A DNA stretch of 64,000 bases, from NCBI GenBank assembly GCA_964438435.1, contig CAYTKY010000001.1, forward strand, positions 7,459 through 71,458. Reading direction: 5' to 3'. Source of the stretch: Aquicella sp964438435 (GTDB taxonomy: Bacteria; Pseudomonadota; Gammaproteobacteria; DSM-16500). The position numbers and the translations under genes were made by a program. Below the pieces are notes generated by a model. It worked only from the letters and a program-made list of their open reading frames with translations, was not told the DNA's origin and did not search any database. This document shows positions 19,089 through 28,381 of this stretch, piece after piece (within the stretch, counting starts at the first letter, position 1; each line of letters opens with the position of its first letter).

Positions 19089-19226
19089 TTTCTCGTCACT
19101 CCTTAGTCATATTCTATTTTGTTTTTAACGCAAAACGCTGAACCATCATTTTATAATAACATCTTAAATCCTTTGAGGAGAGTGCTATAATCCTTCGCGA
19201 TAGAATGATTTTTGGCGATAAAAAAT

Positions 19227-20138
19227 ATGGAAAACAATAAACAAATAATGACGTTCCAAGAAGTCATGGCTGCTTTGCAACATTTTTGGGCTGCTCAAGG
19301 CTGTGTTATCATGCAACCATTGGATATGGAAGTGGGTGCAGGGACATTTCATACCGCTAGTTTTTTGGGAGCGATAGGGCCTGAACCTTGGCGAGCTGCT
19401 TATGTGCAACCTAGTCGACGACCAACGGATGGTCGTTATGGTGAAAACCCCAATCGAGTGCAGCGTCATCATCAATTTCAAGTGATATTGAAACCATCAC
19501 CCATCGATATACAAGAATTATATCTTCAATCATTGCGCACGCTAGGCGTTGATACGCTGGTCGATGATATTCGTTTTGTCGAAGATAATTGGGAATCGCC
19601 TACGTTAGGAGCGTGGGGATTGGGTTGGGAAGTATGGCTGAATGGAATGGAAGTGACGCAATTTACGTATTTCCAGCAAGTGGGCGGATTGGAGTGTCGG
19701 CCCGTGACAGGCGAAATTACCTATGGGTTAGAACGTTTAACCATGTCATTACAAGGCAGAGATAATATTTACGACATTGTTTGGAGTGTCGGTCCGCAAG
19801 GGGTCGTAACGTATGGTGATGTGTGTCATCAAACAGAAGTAGAAATGTCTCAATTCAATTTTGAAATAGCTGATGTGGAAGCTTTATTTTATCAATTTCA
19901 TTTTTACGAAAAAGAAAGTGAGCGGTTGATTGCGGCGGGACTACCTTTGCCTGCTTATGAAATGGTATTGAAAGCGTCTCATACATTTAATTTATTAGAT
20001 GCAAGAAAAGCTATTTCAGTAACAGAACGTCAACATCATATTTTAAAAATTCGCCGTTTAGCAAAAGCAGTGGCTGAGCGTTATTATGAATCAAGAGAAA
20101 AGTTAGGATTTCCACTGTTGAAAGAGAAACAATTATGA
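19227..20138 (+). CDS. glyQ: Glycyl-tRNA synthetase alpha subunit
   Basis: Catalytic subunit of the alpha2beta2 bacterial glycyl-tRNA synthetase. From the ATG at 19227 it has 303 residues, the usual length. The open frame begins upstream at a TTG (19212), but the ATG agrees better with the family N-terminus (TFQEVM...LQHFWAAQGC). Conserved blocks include QPLDMEVGAGTFH, QPSRRPTDGRYGENPNR and GLERLTMSLQ. It overlaps glyS by 4 bases. Confidence 0.96.
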   Translation: MENNKQIMTFQEVMAALQHFWAAQGCVIMQPLDMEVGAGTFHTASFLGAIGPEPWRAAYVQPSRRPTDGRYGENPNRVQRHHQFQVILKPSPIDIQELYLQSLRTLGVDTLVDDIRFVEDNWESPTLGAWGLGWEVWLNGMEVTQFTYFQQVGGLECRPVTGEITYGLERLTMSLQGRDNIYDIVWSVGPQGVVTYGDVCHQTEVEMSQFNFEIADVEALFYQFHFYEKESERLIAAGLPLPAYEMVLKASHTFNLLDARKAISVTERQHHILKIRRLAKAVAERYYESREKLGFPLLKEKQL

Positions 20139-22225
20139 CGATAAAAAGAGGTGATTTTTTAGTAGAAATTCATACAGAAGAATTTCCACCTAAATCTTTA
20201 TTTCAGTTAGCACGCGCTTTTTTTGATGAAATCACAGAGCGTCTTAAGAAAAATAATTTAGATTTTGTTGAGGCACAATTTTTTGCAACACCTTGTCGAT
20301 TGGCCGTATTCATCAAACAATTAGAAGCTCAACAAAAGGAGCAATTAATCGAACGTCGTGGTCCGGCTGTGAATGCTGCATTTGATGCTGAAGGTCATCC
20401 AACGCAAGCATGCGTTGGTTTTGCACGTTCATGTGGTGTGCAACCGGACGCATTGATGACTATTAAAAATGCCCAAGGTGAATGGGTGGGGTTCAAGCAA
20501 CATGTGTCAGGAAAAACAGTCGCTGATCTATTGCCGACGATTATTGAGCAATCCTTAATGGCTTTGCCGATTCCGAAGCGAATGCGGTGGGGGGCCGGGG
20601 ATGTACAATTTGTTCGGCCTGTGCATTCTGTTGTGATGTTATACGATGACAAGATCATCCCAGGCACGATATTGGGATGTGAGACGGGGCGTTTAACGCG
20701 CGGCCATCGTTTTCATGCGCCGCAAATGCTAGAAATTAAACACGCCGCCGACTACGTTAGCTTGTTAGAAACGCATGGTTTTATCATTGCGGATTTTGTA
20801 TCGCGACAAAAGAAAATATTGGCGATGACAACTGACTTGTTGCGAGCTGTGTTAGGTGAGGATGCGTATTTTGTTGCTGATGAAGCATTAATTAACGAAG
20901 TAACAGGACTGGTCGAATGGCCTATTGCTTTACTTGGAAAATTTGATGCAAATTTTTTGAAATTACCGAAAGAAATTTTAATTTCTGCGATGCAAGATCA
21001 TCAACGCTATTTTCCAGTGTGTCAGCAAGAAACTCAGCAATTAATGCCCTATTTTGTCACGATCAGCAATATTCAAAGTCAAGATCCACAACGTGTGATT
21101 CATGGAAATGAACGGGTTTTGCGGGCACGTTTATCTGATGCGGCTTTTTTCTATGAGGTGGATCAAAAAGAAAGCTTAGAGTCGCGTATCGAACGCTTGA
21201 AGGGAATTATTTTTCAAGCAAAATTAGGCACTTTATTTGATAAAGCAAAACGATTAAGTCAATTGGCGGGTTTTATCGCTCAGCAATTAAATATTGATGT
21301 GTCATTAGCAGAGCGCGCAGGGTGGTTGGCGAAAACAGACTTAACGACGAACATGGTGAATGAATTTCCAGAATTGCAGGGGGTGATGGGGTATTACTAT
21401 GCTTTGCATGATGGTGAAAATAAAGAAGTGGCATTGGCCTTGAAAGAGCAATACATGCCACGTTTTGCTGGGGATGAATTACCTAGTCATCCAATAGGAC
21501 AAGTCTTAGCTTTGGCTGATCGTATCGATACGTTGGTCGGCGCATTTGGTATTGAACAAATACCAACGGGTGACAAAGATCCTTATGGGTTGCGTCGTGC
21601 CGCATTGGGGGTGTTGCGAATGTTGATTGAAAACGAAATGAATCTTCAACTTCCTGACGTGTTGCAATTGGCAGTGTCTTCTTATGGAGATTCATGTCGC
21701 AATACACAAACAATCCCTCAATTGTTAACTTTTATGCAGGAACGATTACGTGCTTGGTATTTAGAGCAAGGCATGGCAGCCGATATTTTTGCAGCCGTAG
21801 CCGCATTAGGGGTAACGAATCCTTTGGATACGCATAAGCGCATGAAAGCGGTGCAGTCATTTAAAAAAATGACAGAAGCGGAAGCATTAAGCATTGCTAA
21901 TAAACGTGTTAGCCATATTTTAGCGAAATATGAAGACGTGCTGGATGCTAAAAACATTAACCCGAATTTTTTTGAAGAAGCGGCAGAAAAAGAATTAGCG
22001 AAGCAATTAGAAAAGAAAAGTGATCTGATTGCGAAATTGTCGCAATCTGGCCAATATGATGAAGTCTTATTGCAATTAGCCGAATTGCGCCAACCAGTGG
22101 ATGATTTTTTTGACCAAGTGATGGTGATGACAGAAGACAAATCACGTCGCGAAAATCGTATTTTATTGCTGAGCCAATTGCGTAAATTATTTTTGAAAGT
22201 GGCAGATATTGCACTTTTGCAGTGA
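20135..22225 (+). CDS. glyS: Glycyl-tRNA synthetase beta subunit
   Basis: The tRNA-recognition subunit, 696 residues. It starts FLVEIHTEEFPPKSLFQLA, typical of GlyS. The conserved HD-like central region (MVNEFPELQGVMGYYYALHD) and the PTGDKDPYGLRRAALGVLR block are intact. The C-terminal anticodon-binding-like domain is present. The ATG overlaps the glyQ stop (ATGA), so the subunits are translationally coupled. Confidence 0.97.
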   Translation: MTIKRGDFLVEIHTEEFPPKSLFQLARAFFDEITERLKKNNLDFVEAQFFATPCRLAVFIKQLEAQQKEQLIERRGPAVNAAFDAEGHPTQACVGFARSCGVQPDALMTIKNAQGEWVGFKQHVSGKTVADLLPTIIEQSLMALPIPKRMRWGAGDVQFVRPVHSVVMLYDDKIIPGTILGCETGRLTRGHRFHAPQMLEIKHAADYVSLLETHGFIIADFVSRQKKILAMTTDLLRAVLGEDAYFVADEALINEVTGLVEWPIALLGKFDANFLKLPKEILISAMQDHQRYFPVCQQETQQLMPYFVTISNIQSQDPQRVIHGNERVLRARLSDAAFFYEVDQKESLESRIERLKGIIFQAKLGTLFDKAKRLSQLAGFIAQQLNIDVSLAERAGWLAKTDLTTNMVNEFPELQGVMGYYYALHDGENKEVALALKEQYMPRFAGDELPSHPIGQVLALADRIDTLVGAFGIEQIPTGDKDPYGLRRAALGVLRMLIENEMNLQLPDVLQLAVSSYGDSCRNTQTIPQLLTFMQERLRAWYLEQGMAADIFAAVAALGVTNPLDTHKRMKAVQSFKKMTEAEALSIANKRVSHILAKYEDVLDAKNINPNFFEEAAEKELAKQLEKKSDLIAKLSQSGQYDEVLLQLAELRQPVDDFFDQVMVMTEDKSRRENRILLLSQLRKLFLKVADIALLQ

Positions 22226-22257
22226 TGGCCTATACTAATGCCTCAATCGATATTTCC

Positions 22258-22312
22258 GGCTCTTTGGGAATGTCTGTGGTTAAATTTATTCTTTAGAAAT
22301 TCCCAAAGAGCC
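22258..22312 (+). terminator. Inverted repeat after glyS
   Basis: Perfect 14-base arms GGCTCTTTGGGAAT and ATTCCCAAAGAGCC separated by 27 bases, starting 33 bases after the glyS stop. The long loop and lack of a clean T-run make it an imperfect terminator candidate. It could also act as an RNA-processing or stability element ahead of the outer-membrane protein gene. Confidence 0.5.
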
Positions 22313-22362
22313 ATCTTTCCAATGATGCAGTTACCTCACAATGAAAAGGGAGAAAAATTGTT

Positions 22363-22962
22363 ATGCAGGGTCATCGGTTATTATTAGCGGCTATCAGTGG
22401 TTTGGTTATTTCAACGATCTCTATGCCGGCGTCTGCTATGATGTCTATTCCTAATGGTTGGTATCTTGAAGGTAACGCAGGTTGGTCGCATATCTCAAAC
22501 AAAACGTATCCCGGTAGTTCTAGTCGATCTGGTGTGGCGGGCAATGCAAATTTGGGATACAAGCTAATGCCTTATTTTGGTATTGAAGCGGGTTATTCTC
22601 GATATGCGGATACAACAATCAAAAATAGTATCGGAACAAAAGCGGCAACGGATCAGCATTATGCAGTTGATCTGGCATTAAAGGGTATCGTTCCTTTCGC
22701 TGATTCTGGTTTTGAAATGTTTGCAAAATTAGGTGGCGTGCGTGTGGCCTCGAATATCCATATTAACAATTCAACGGCAGCAGCAGGCCTTGGCTTGACG
22801 AGTAATCAGCATAATTCAACCGGTATTTATGCGGGGTTAGGTGCTGCTTATTATTTAATGCCCGAATTATCACTGGTTGTGCAATGGCAACATGCGCAAG
22901 GTAGCAATTCAACAGGCAATTTTGATCTTTACACAGGTGGTTTGAATTTTATTTTTGGCTAA
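22363..22962 (+). CDS. Small outer-membrane beta-barrel protein
   Basis: A 199-residue exported protein. The N-terminal 26 residues form a signal peptide ending SMPASA. The mature part starts with GWYLEGNAGWSHIS and alternates polar and hydrophobic residues in about eight strands, as in OmpA-like/opacity-type porin folds (GNANLGYKLMPYFGIEAGYS, AGLGAAYYLMPELSLVVQW). It ends FIFG rather than in a final Phe. It is likely an 8-stranded barrel in the outer membrane; the role is unknown. GGGAGAAAA precedes the ATG at workable spacing. Confidence 0.82.
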   Translation: MQGHRLLLAAISGLVISTISMPASAMMSIPNGWYLEGNAGWSHISNKTYPGSSSRSGVAGNANLGYKLMPYFGIEAGYSRYADTTIKNSIGTKAATDQHYAVDLALKGIVPFADSGFEMFAKLGGVRVASNIHINNSTAAAGLGLTSNQHNSTGIYAGLGAAYYLMPELSLVVQWQHAQGSNSTGNFDLYTGGLNFIFG

Positions 22963-22969
22963 TTTGATC

Positions 22970-23023
22970 AGGGTCTGTTGGCAATTGAAAACAGACCCTC
23001 GATGAGTGCCCACGATAGTGGGT
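22970..23023. terminator. Tandem hairpins between convergent genes
   Basis: The first hairpin has arms AGGGTCTGTT and AACAGACCCT (22970-22999), and a smaller one GCCCAC/GTGGGT lies at about 23008-23023. They separate the barrel-protein gene from the convergent carboxylesterase gene. The AGGGTCTGTTG half also begins the inverted repeat near 45724. Confidence 0.5.
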
Positions 23024-23031
23024 GATGCTAA

Positions 23032-23700
23032 TCAAAAAACACGTTGTAGCCACTGACTAATCGCTAAAATTTCTTCTTCACAAACAGAGTGTGGCATGGC
23101 ATAACTATGCCAATTGACGGGATAATTGGCCTGTTTGAGTGCATGGTGAGTGGATTCACCTAACGCATAGGGCACAATAGGATCGCGTGTGCCGTGTGCA
23201 AGAAAAATAGGAATTTGTCGATTAGCGGCAGACGCTTGTTGAAATACTTCCTCTGCCATGGGTAAGTAGCCAGAAAGAGCAATGATCCCTGCGAGTGGCT
23301 TGAGATAACGAAGCCCAGTCATGAGTGCCATCGTGGCGCCTTGTGAAAAACCGGCAATGACGATTTTATCTGTCGCAATGCCACGTTCAATTTCTTTCAT
23401 AATGAGGTGTTCGATTGCTGAAGCAGATTGATCGATCCCTTGCTTGTCGACTTGGCTGCCGAGTGTTAATCCATAGATATCAAACCATGCGGGCATATTC
23501 ATGCCGCCATTGATGGTGACTGGCATGATCGGTGCATGAGGAAAAATAAAACGGATGCCAACTTTGTCTGATAAATTGAGTTGAGGAACGAGCGGAACAA
23601 AGTCATCGCCACTTGCTCCTAATCCATGTAACCAAATGACACTGGCGTGAGCAGGTAATGCAGGTTCAATTTCGATGGCTGATAGTAACGGTTGATTCAT
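23032..23700 (-). CDS. Carboxylesterase / lysophospholipase-like alpha/beta hydrolase
   Basis: A 222-residue serine hydrolase of the phospholipase/carboxylesterase (EstB, acyl-protein thioesterase-like) family. The opening IWLHGLGASGDDFVPLVPQL is family-typical. The nucleophile is in GFSQGA (about residues 117-122), the Asp in HGTRDPIVP and the His in MPHSVCEEE near the C-terminus. It is probably cytosolic, as no signal peptide is seen. Natural substrate unknown. Confidence 0.9.
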   Translation of the reverse strand: MNQPLLSAIEIEPALPAHASVIWLHGLGASGDDFVPLVPQLNLSDKVGIRFIFPHAPIMPVTINGGMNMPAWFDIYGLTLGSQVDKQGIDQSASAIEHLIMKEIERGIATDKIVIAGFSQGATMALMTGLRYLKPLAGIIALSGYLPMAEEVFQQASAANRQIPIFLAHGTRDPIVPYALGESTHHALKQANYPVNWHSYAMPHSVCEEEILAISQWLQRVF

Positions 23701-23903
23701 ATTGAATGGCTCTTAATGGAAATAAAAATGCGAAGGCTATCATAAATGATGAACTGAGAATTATCATTATTGACATTATGAATAGAGGGACTTTATGATG
23801 CTTGCTTAATGGTGCTAAAAGAGCATAATGATAGTTATGCTTTTATTTCGAAGGGCGTATTTGGTATTTCCTTGGTGAACGGAATTTTGGAGAGGGATTC
23901 ATT

Positions 23904-24365
23904 ATGAAGAGATTTGCAAAATCAACGTTAGGCGTTACCCTGCTTGAAGTCATGTTAGTGTTAGCGATCGCTGCAATGATCATCGTTATGTCTATTCGGT
24001 ACTATCAGTCAACCACCGCAGCTCAGCAATCGAATACTGTGTTGGCGCAAGTTCAGGCTATTGTGTCTGCTGCTGAGCAATTGTCTCAGGCGACAGGTTC
24101 GTTTGCTTCAACAGGGGGCAATGTTAGTACCACTACGATCGAGCCTCTGTTACCAAAAAATGGGTTAGTGCTGCCTTGGGGTTCCGCGATTACCGTTACA
24201 AATGCTTCAGCCAGTTCATTTGACATTACATTGGCAGGTCTGTCAGCGAATGTCTGTCCTTTGGTGAAGAGTAAGCTAACTGCAAGCGCGCATTTTTCTG
24301 TTTCTGAGGAATGTTCTACTACGGGGACTACGTCGCTTACGATCACCTATATCGCAAATCCATAA
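23904..24365 (+). CDS. Type IV prepilin-like protein (IVb-like)
   Basis: A 153-residue secreted subunit with a class III signal: a short positive leader (MKRFAKSTLG), cleavage after Gly10, then VTLLEVMLVLAIAAMIIVM with Glu at mature position 5. A Val rather than Phe at position 1, and two late cysteines (LSANVC and SEEC) able to form a disulfide, resemble type IVb major pilins such as PilS. The C-terminal half is Ser/Thr-rich. No other pilus gene is nearby, so the assembly machinery must be encoded elsewhere. The ribosome site GGAGAGGG is strong and a good terminator follows, so it is a single-gene transcript. Confidence 0.82.
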   Translation: MKRFAKSTLGVTLLEVMLVLAIAAMIIVMSIRYYQSTTAAQQSNTVLAQVQAIVSAAEQLSQATGSFASTGGNVSTTTIEPLLPKNGLVLPWGSAITVTNASASSFDITLAGLSANVCPLVKSKLTASAHFSVSEECSTTGTTSLTITYIANP

Positions 24366-24384
24366 AGAAGAGTTGTTTTATGTG

Positions 24385-24414
24385 ACGGGCTTCATTGGTT
24401 GAAGCCCGTTTTTT
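24385..24414 (+). terminator. Rho-independent terminator of the prepilin gene
   Basis: Ten-base arms ACGGGCTTCA and TGAAGCCCGT with a five-base loop, followed directly by TTTTT. It begins 20 bases after the prepilin stop. This is the most canonical intrinsic terminator in the window. Confidence 0.92.
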
Positions 24415-24429
24415 ATTGTGTGTAAGTAT

Positions 24430-26337
24430 TCAAAAAAATAAATTACCTGTTAGCATAAAATTTCTCCCGGCTGCAGGGTAAACGAATTCCTGAGGGGCTT
24501 GATAGATAGAATAATAATTAAAATATTTATTAAAAATATTATTAAAATGAAATGCGATGCTGAAATAATCTTGTTCATAACGTAAATTCACATGATAAGT
24601 CGTGTAACCGCCATTCTTACCTGCCATATTAGCATTGTCATTGGCTGCATATTGACTCCCCGTATAGAGTGCTTCGGTATAAGTATGCCAATGTTCGGTG
24701 ATTTGATAATTTAAGCTAAGCAAGCAGAAATTTTCAGCAACTAAAGGAATGCGGTTTCCTGCGTAAATCCCGTTTTTAAATCGCGCATTGATAAATTGAT
24801 ATTGACCATTAAGTGATAATAAATCTGTGATTTGCTTTTTACCTGATAATGTTAGCCCATATCGTGATGTGGGCGGATAATTTGTATTGCTACCAAAAGG
24901 TTGAGTCGGAGTTTGTGTTGGATCAAAAGCAATTTCATCTTTTAAATTTAATTGAAAAAGATTTATTTTTGCTGAGTCTTTTTCATGATCCATTTGCAAT
25001 CCTGTTTCATAAGCTATTCCACGCTGGGTGCGTAATCCATTGACACCAAGAGGTGTTGATGCGTTTTCATCTGCTTTTGGAAAACGAAAGCTTTCTGCTC
25101 TGCGTAAATAAAATTGGATGTGAGGAAGCAATTGATACGTTATCCCAATAGTCGTTGCGAGCGCACGGTTAATATGACGATTCAACGCGAATGATTGTGT
25201 GCGACTCTGTTGTAATGCGCCACGAGCGCCAATTGAAAATAGTAAATTAGGATGAAGAGAGAGGCTTGCTAAGGAAAAAAGGCCATATTTTTGTTGTTGA
25301 TCTTCTGTCACACCGAATAAACTGGCAAGATGGTAGTGATCACTTTGTGCATCTGCCCCGCTTGTTAAAACGACATTACGCCAGGTTCCTTTGAGTTGTG
25401 GCTTCACAAAAAATGTTTGTCTTAATTGCTTGAAAGCAGCTGTTAAAATGCCATGACCATGCATCAATCGACTTGCAAAATCAGTGGTCATATTCCAATT
25501 TGAATTCCATTCATATTGATGTTGCAATTGGAAAAAACCATTTTGATCTTGAAAATAATTGATGTTGCTGGTGGCTTGTCGACGATTTTGTCTTGCTTGC
25601 GCGAGTGTTAATGCCCCTGGATATTGCATTTCTTCACTGGCAAGGGTGTAGTTGAAATAAAATTTATTGTTAGGGGGATGATAGCGCATCGTTCCTGTTA
25701 AAAGACGCTGATCATCATTATTGTTATCACGATAATTAGCAGTCTGTTGGGTAGAAAATGCCACGCGATGATCTGTGTCACGATAACGATGCGATAACGT
25801 CAGGTAACAATTTTTTGTATCATAGCTTCCTGCGCTACAAGATATCCCTATGTTTTTTTTGCTCGATTCGCGTGTGCCAATGTTGATAATGCCACCGACA
25901 GCTTGGTCGCCATATAAAACACTTTCACTTCCTGCAATCACATCAATGAATTTAATTTCTTGCAAGGGAATCGTGTTTAAATCGGGTGGCATGATATCGG
26001 GATTGGTAATGGGGATTCCATTGATCAACAATAAAGAATTACTACTTGCGCTGGCTCCAAATCCTCGTAAATTTAACAAGACTTGACTATTGTTGCCGAC
26101 CGTATTTTGTAATTGCACACCACCTAGATTTTGCAACACATCAGTTAAGCTCGTCATACCGGAATCAGAAATTTCTTGTTGCGTAATTTGTGTAGATGGG
26201 CCACTACTTAAGGATATTTTCATTCGCTTAGGAATTTTTAATACGGCAGGTGGGATGATATTTTTATTTGCTGAAATACTATCAGAAAAAAATAAAATAA
26301 ATAAAAATAAAAAATAGGAATGACAGCGTTTTCCCAT
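24430..26337 (-). CDS. btuB: TonB-dependent receptor, probable cobalamin receptor (BtuB-like)
   Basis: Outer-membrane receptor of 635 residues with a signal peptide. The plug domain (about 45-155) has QQEISDSGMTSLTDVLQ, VLLNLRGFGASASSNSLLL and LYGDQAVGGIINIGTRES. The remaining part is a 22-strand barrel ending MLTGNLFF with a terminal Phe. A cobalamin riboswitch directly upstream identifies the likely ligand as vitamin B12 or a related corrinoid. It depends on TonB-ExbBD encoded elsewhere. The ribosome site GGAGGG sits just downstream of the riboswitch. Confidence 0.9.
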   Translation of the reverse strand: MGKRCHSYFLFLFILFFSDSISANKNIIPPAVLKIPKRMKISLSSGPSTQITQQEISDSGMTSLTDVLQNLGGVQLQNTVGNNSQVLLNLRGFGASASSNSLLLINGIPITNPDIMPPDLNTIPLQEIKFIDVIAGSESVLYGDQAVGGIINIGTRESSKKNIGISCSAGSYDTKNCYLTLSHRYRDTDHRVAFSTQQTANYRDNNNDDQRLLTGTMRYHPPNNKFYFNYTLASEEMQYPGALTLAQARQNRRQATSNINYFQDQNGFFQLQHQYEWNSNWNMTTDFASRLMHGHGILTAAFKQLRQTFFVKPQLKGTWRNVVLTSGADAQSDHYHLASLFGVTEDQQQKYGLFSLASLSLHPNLLFSIGARGALQQSRTQSFALNRHINRALATTIGITYQLLPHIQFYLRRAESFRFPKADENASTPLGVNGLRTQRGIAYETGLQMDHEKDSAKINLFQLNLKDEIAFDPTQTPTQPFGSNTNYPPTSRYGLTLSGKKQITDLLSLNGQYQFINARFKNGIYAGNRIPLVAENFCLLSLNYQITEHWHTYTEALYTGSQYAANDNANMAGKNGGYTTYHVNLRYEQDYFSIAFHFNNIFNKYFNYYSIYQAPQEFVYPAAGRNFMLTGNLFF

Positions 26338-26364
26338 GTGAGCCCTCCGCTACATAAGTGAATG

Positions 26365-26535
26365 ATGTGTAGCAGACCGGTCTCCGGGCTTTCATTGATA
26401 TCTGGACTCAGCGTCTTCCCATGTGATTGACACAGTGACGTTATTCTGAAAAAAATGATTACCGTTGCGGGGGCAGCATCGGCATTGTTGTGGTTAACAG
26501 CGCACCGATTTCCCGTCATCTATTACATCGCGTGC
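26365..26535 (-). promoter_or_regulatory. Cobalamin (B12) riboswitch
   Basis: Read on the minus strand, the leader has in order: GGGAAATCGGTGCG, GCTGCCCCCGCAACGGTAA, CACTGTGTCAATCACATGGG, GAAGACGC and the B12 box AGCCCGGAGACCGG. These match the conserved cores of the AdoCbl riboswitch class. The receptor ATG (26337) lies about 30 bases beyond, so bound cobalamin most likely hides the ribosome site and shuts off receptor synthesis. Confidence 0.95.
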
Positions 26536-26541
26536 GGAAAT

Positions 26542-27009
26542 TTAAACGCTCACCTGGTTGGTGTCAATGTTATTTTGATGTGAATGAACAAAAGAGCGCG
26601 GAGATTTTATTTTATTAAAGGCATTCGTGTGTTGTTGAAATTCACATTTCGTCATGCCTGCTGCGCAATGCATAGAACCTGTGACTTGATACCAATAATG
26701 GTGGGTATTTTCGAGATCGAAATCATCTTTTCCAAGATAAGCGGTTAAGTGTGAGCCGGTGTCATTCATGTAATAACAGCGAATCATGCCGTGTTGGTCG
26801 CGATGAATCCATTCCGCTAAAGTAAATTGTGCGGCAGCGTTTTTAAATTCAATGATTTGTTGGGAAGATAAAAGCGAATTGTTTTCGCTATCGTAAAGTT
26901 TCCATCCAATTGGTAGATGCGTTTTGATGGTTTTAATATCGGGACAGGTTTCTGCAAATGTCCATTGACACAACACACTAAGTACGATGATCATGATTTT
27001 TTTTTGCAT
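26542..27009 (-). CDS. Secreted protein of unknown function
   Basis: A 155-residue protein with a cleavable signal peptide (about 19 residues, ending TFAETC). The mature part contains four or five cysteines, including CPDIKTIK at the start, MIRCYY and HCAAGMTKC, so disulfides in the periplasm are likely. It resembles small periplasmic domain proteins of unknown function, but I cannot assign a family. The gene lies 40 bases after ahcY on the same strand. Its stop directly precedes the B12 riboswitch, so receptor regulation could be by the riboswitch on a readthrough or a separate transcript. Confidence 0.65.
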   Translation of the reverse strand: MQKKIMIIVLSVLCQWTFAETCPDIKTIKTHLPIGWKLYDSENNSLLSSQQIIEFKNAAAQFTLAEWIHRDQHGMIRCYYMNDTGSHLTAYLGKDDFDLENTHHYWYQVTGSMHCAAGMTKCEFQQHTNAFNKIKSPRSFVHSHQNNIDTNQVSV

Positions 27010-27049
27010 GATAGTTCTTCCTTGATGTGTTGTGTCATAACGTCATTTT

Positions 27050-28369
27050 TTAATAACGATACCATTCTGTTTTAAATGGCCCATCCACAGAAATATTTAA
27101 ATATTTCGCTTGTGCATCTGTCAAGGTAGTGAGTTTGGCGCCTAATTTTTTAAGATGCAAGCGTGCGACCATTTCATCTAATTGCTTAGGAAGCACATGA
27201 ACGCCGATTGGATATTTTTCATTATGTTGCCAAAGTTCAATTTGTGCTAACACTTGATTGGTGAACGAGGTGGACATAACAAAACTGGGATGACCTGTTG
27301 CGCAACCTAAATTGACTAAGCGACCTTCTGCTAACACAATTAATCGATGACCGTTCGGTAAAATAACGTGATCAACTTGTGGTTTGATATTTTCCCAAGC
27401 ATATTGACGCATGGATGCAATATCAATTTCAGAGTCAAAGTGGCCAATGTTGCAGATGATCGTTTCATTTTGCATTTTCAACATGTGCTCATGCGTGATG
27501 ACATGCACGTTGCCGGTTGCTGTCACAAAAATATTTCCGATAGGCGCCGCTTCTTCCATCGTAATGACACGATAACCTTCCATGGCGGCTTGTAATGCGC
27601 AAATTGGGTCAATTTCAGTAATAAACACGGTTGCGCCAAATGAACGTAATGCCGTTGCACAACCTTTGCCAACCTCACCGTAGCCACAAACAACAGCAAT
27701 TTTTCCGGCAATCATCACATCGGTTGCACGCTTGATGCCATCGATGAGTGATTCGCGGCAGCCATATAAATTATCAAATTTTGATTTGGTGACAGAATCA
27801 TTCACATTAATGGCTGGAACTTTTAATTCACCTTGTTTATGCATTTCATAAAGACGATGCACACCTGTCGTTGTTTCTTCCGAAATGCCTTTTACATTTT
27901 TTAATAAAGCGGGATATTCTTGATGCATAATCAGTGACAAATCACCGCCATCATCCAAAATTAAATTAGGTGTCCAATCATTCGGGCCCTCAATGGTTTG
28001 TTTAACACACCACCAATATTCTTCTTCTGTTTCACCTTTCCAAGCGAAAACAGGAATACCTGCTTTGGCAATAGCAGCGGCGGCATGATCTTGTGTTGAA
28101 AAAATATTGCAAGAAGACCATCGCACTTCGGCACCTAATTGCACTAATGTTTCGATTAAGACAGCCGTTTGCACGGTCATGTGTAAGCAACCTGCAATAC
28201 GAGCACCTTTTAAAGGCTTTTTGCTTTTGTATTGTTCGCGCAATGCCATCAAGCCTGGCATTTCTGTTTCTGCGATGCTGATTTCTTTTCGGCCCCAATC
28301 AGCGAGTTGAAGATCGGCGACTTTGTAGTCATGGATGTGATGAGAGGTTGTCATAGTATGTACCTGCAT
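27050..28369 (-). CDS. ahcY: S-adenosylhomocysteinase
   Basis: NAD-dependent enzyme that splits S-adenosylhomocysteine into adenosine and homocysteine, relieving inhibition of methyltransferases. Length 439 is typical of the bacterial short form. Conserved blocks are SCNIFSTQDHAAAAIA, the NVNDSVTKSKFDNLYG stretch with catalytic Lys/Asp, the NAD motif GYGEVGKGCA and the C-terminal KTEWYRY. It starts 12 bases after the metK stop, so SAM synthesis and SAH recycling are one operon. No SAH riboswitch fits in the short gap. Confidence 0.97.
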   Translation of the reverse strand: MQVHTMTTSHHIHDYKVADLQLADWGRKEISIAETEMPGLMALREQYKSKKPLKGARIAGCLHMTVQTAVLIETLVQLGAEVRWSSCNIFSTQDHAAAAIAKAGIPVFAWKGETEEEYWWCVKQTIEGPNDWTPNLILDDGGDLSLIMHQEYPALLKNVKGISEETTTGVHRLYEMHKQGELKVPAINVNDSVTKSKFDNLYGCRESLIDGIKRATDVMIAGKIAVVCGYGEVGKGCATALRSFGATVFITEIDPICALQAAMEGYRVITMEEAAPIGNIFVTATGNVHVITHEHMLKMQNETIICNIGHFDSEIDIASMRQYAWENIKPQVDHVILPNGHRLIVLAEGRLVNLGCATGHPSFVMSTSFTNQVLAQIELWQHNEKYPIGVHVLPKQLDEMVARLHLKKLGAKLTTLTDAQAKYLNISVDGPFKTEWYRY

Positions 28370-28381
28370 GTTTTACTGCTC

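Noticed and set aside
26238..26519. A 93-codon open frame on the minus strand between the secreted protein and the receptor
   Set aside because: It is a translation through the cobalamin riboswitch and the start of the receptor gene; the RNA motif explains the sequence and the peptide is not protein-like.
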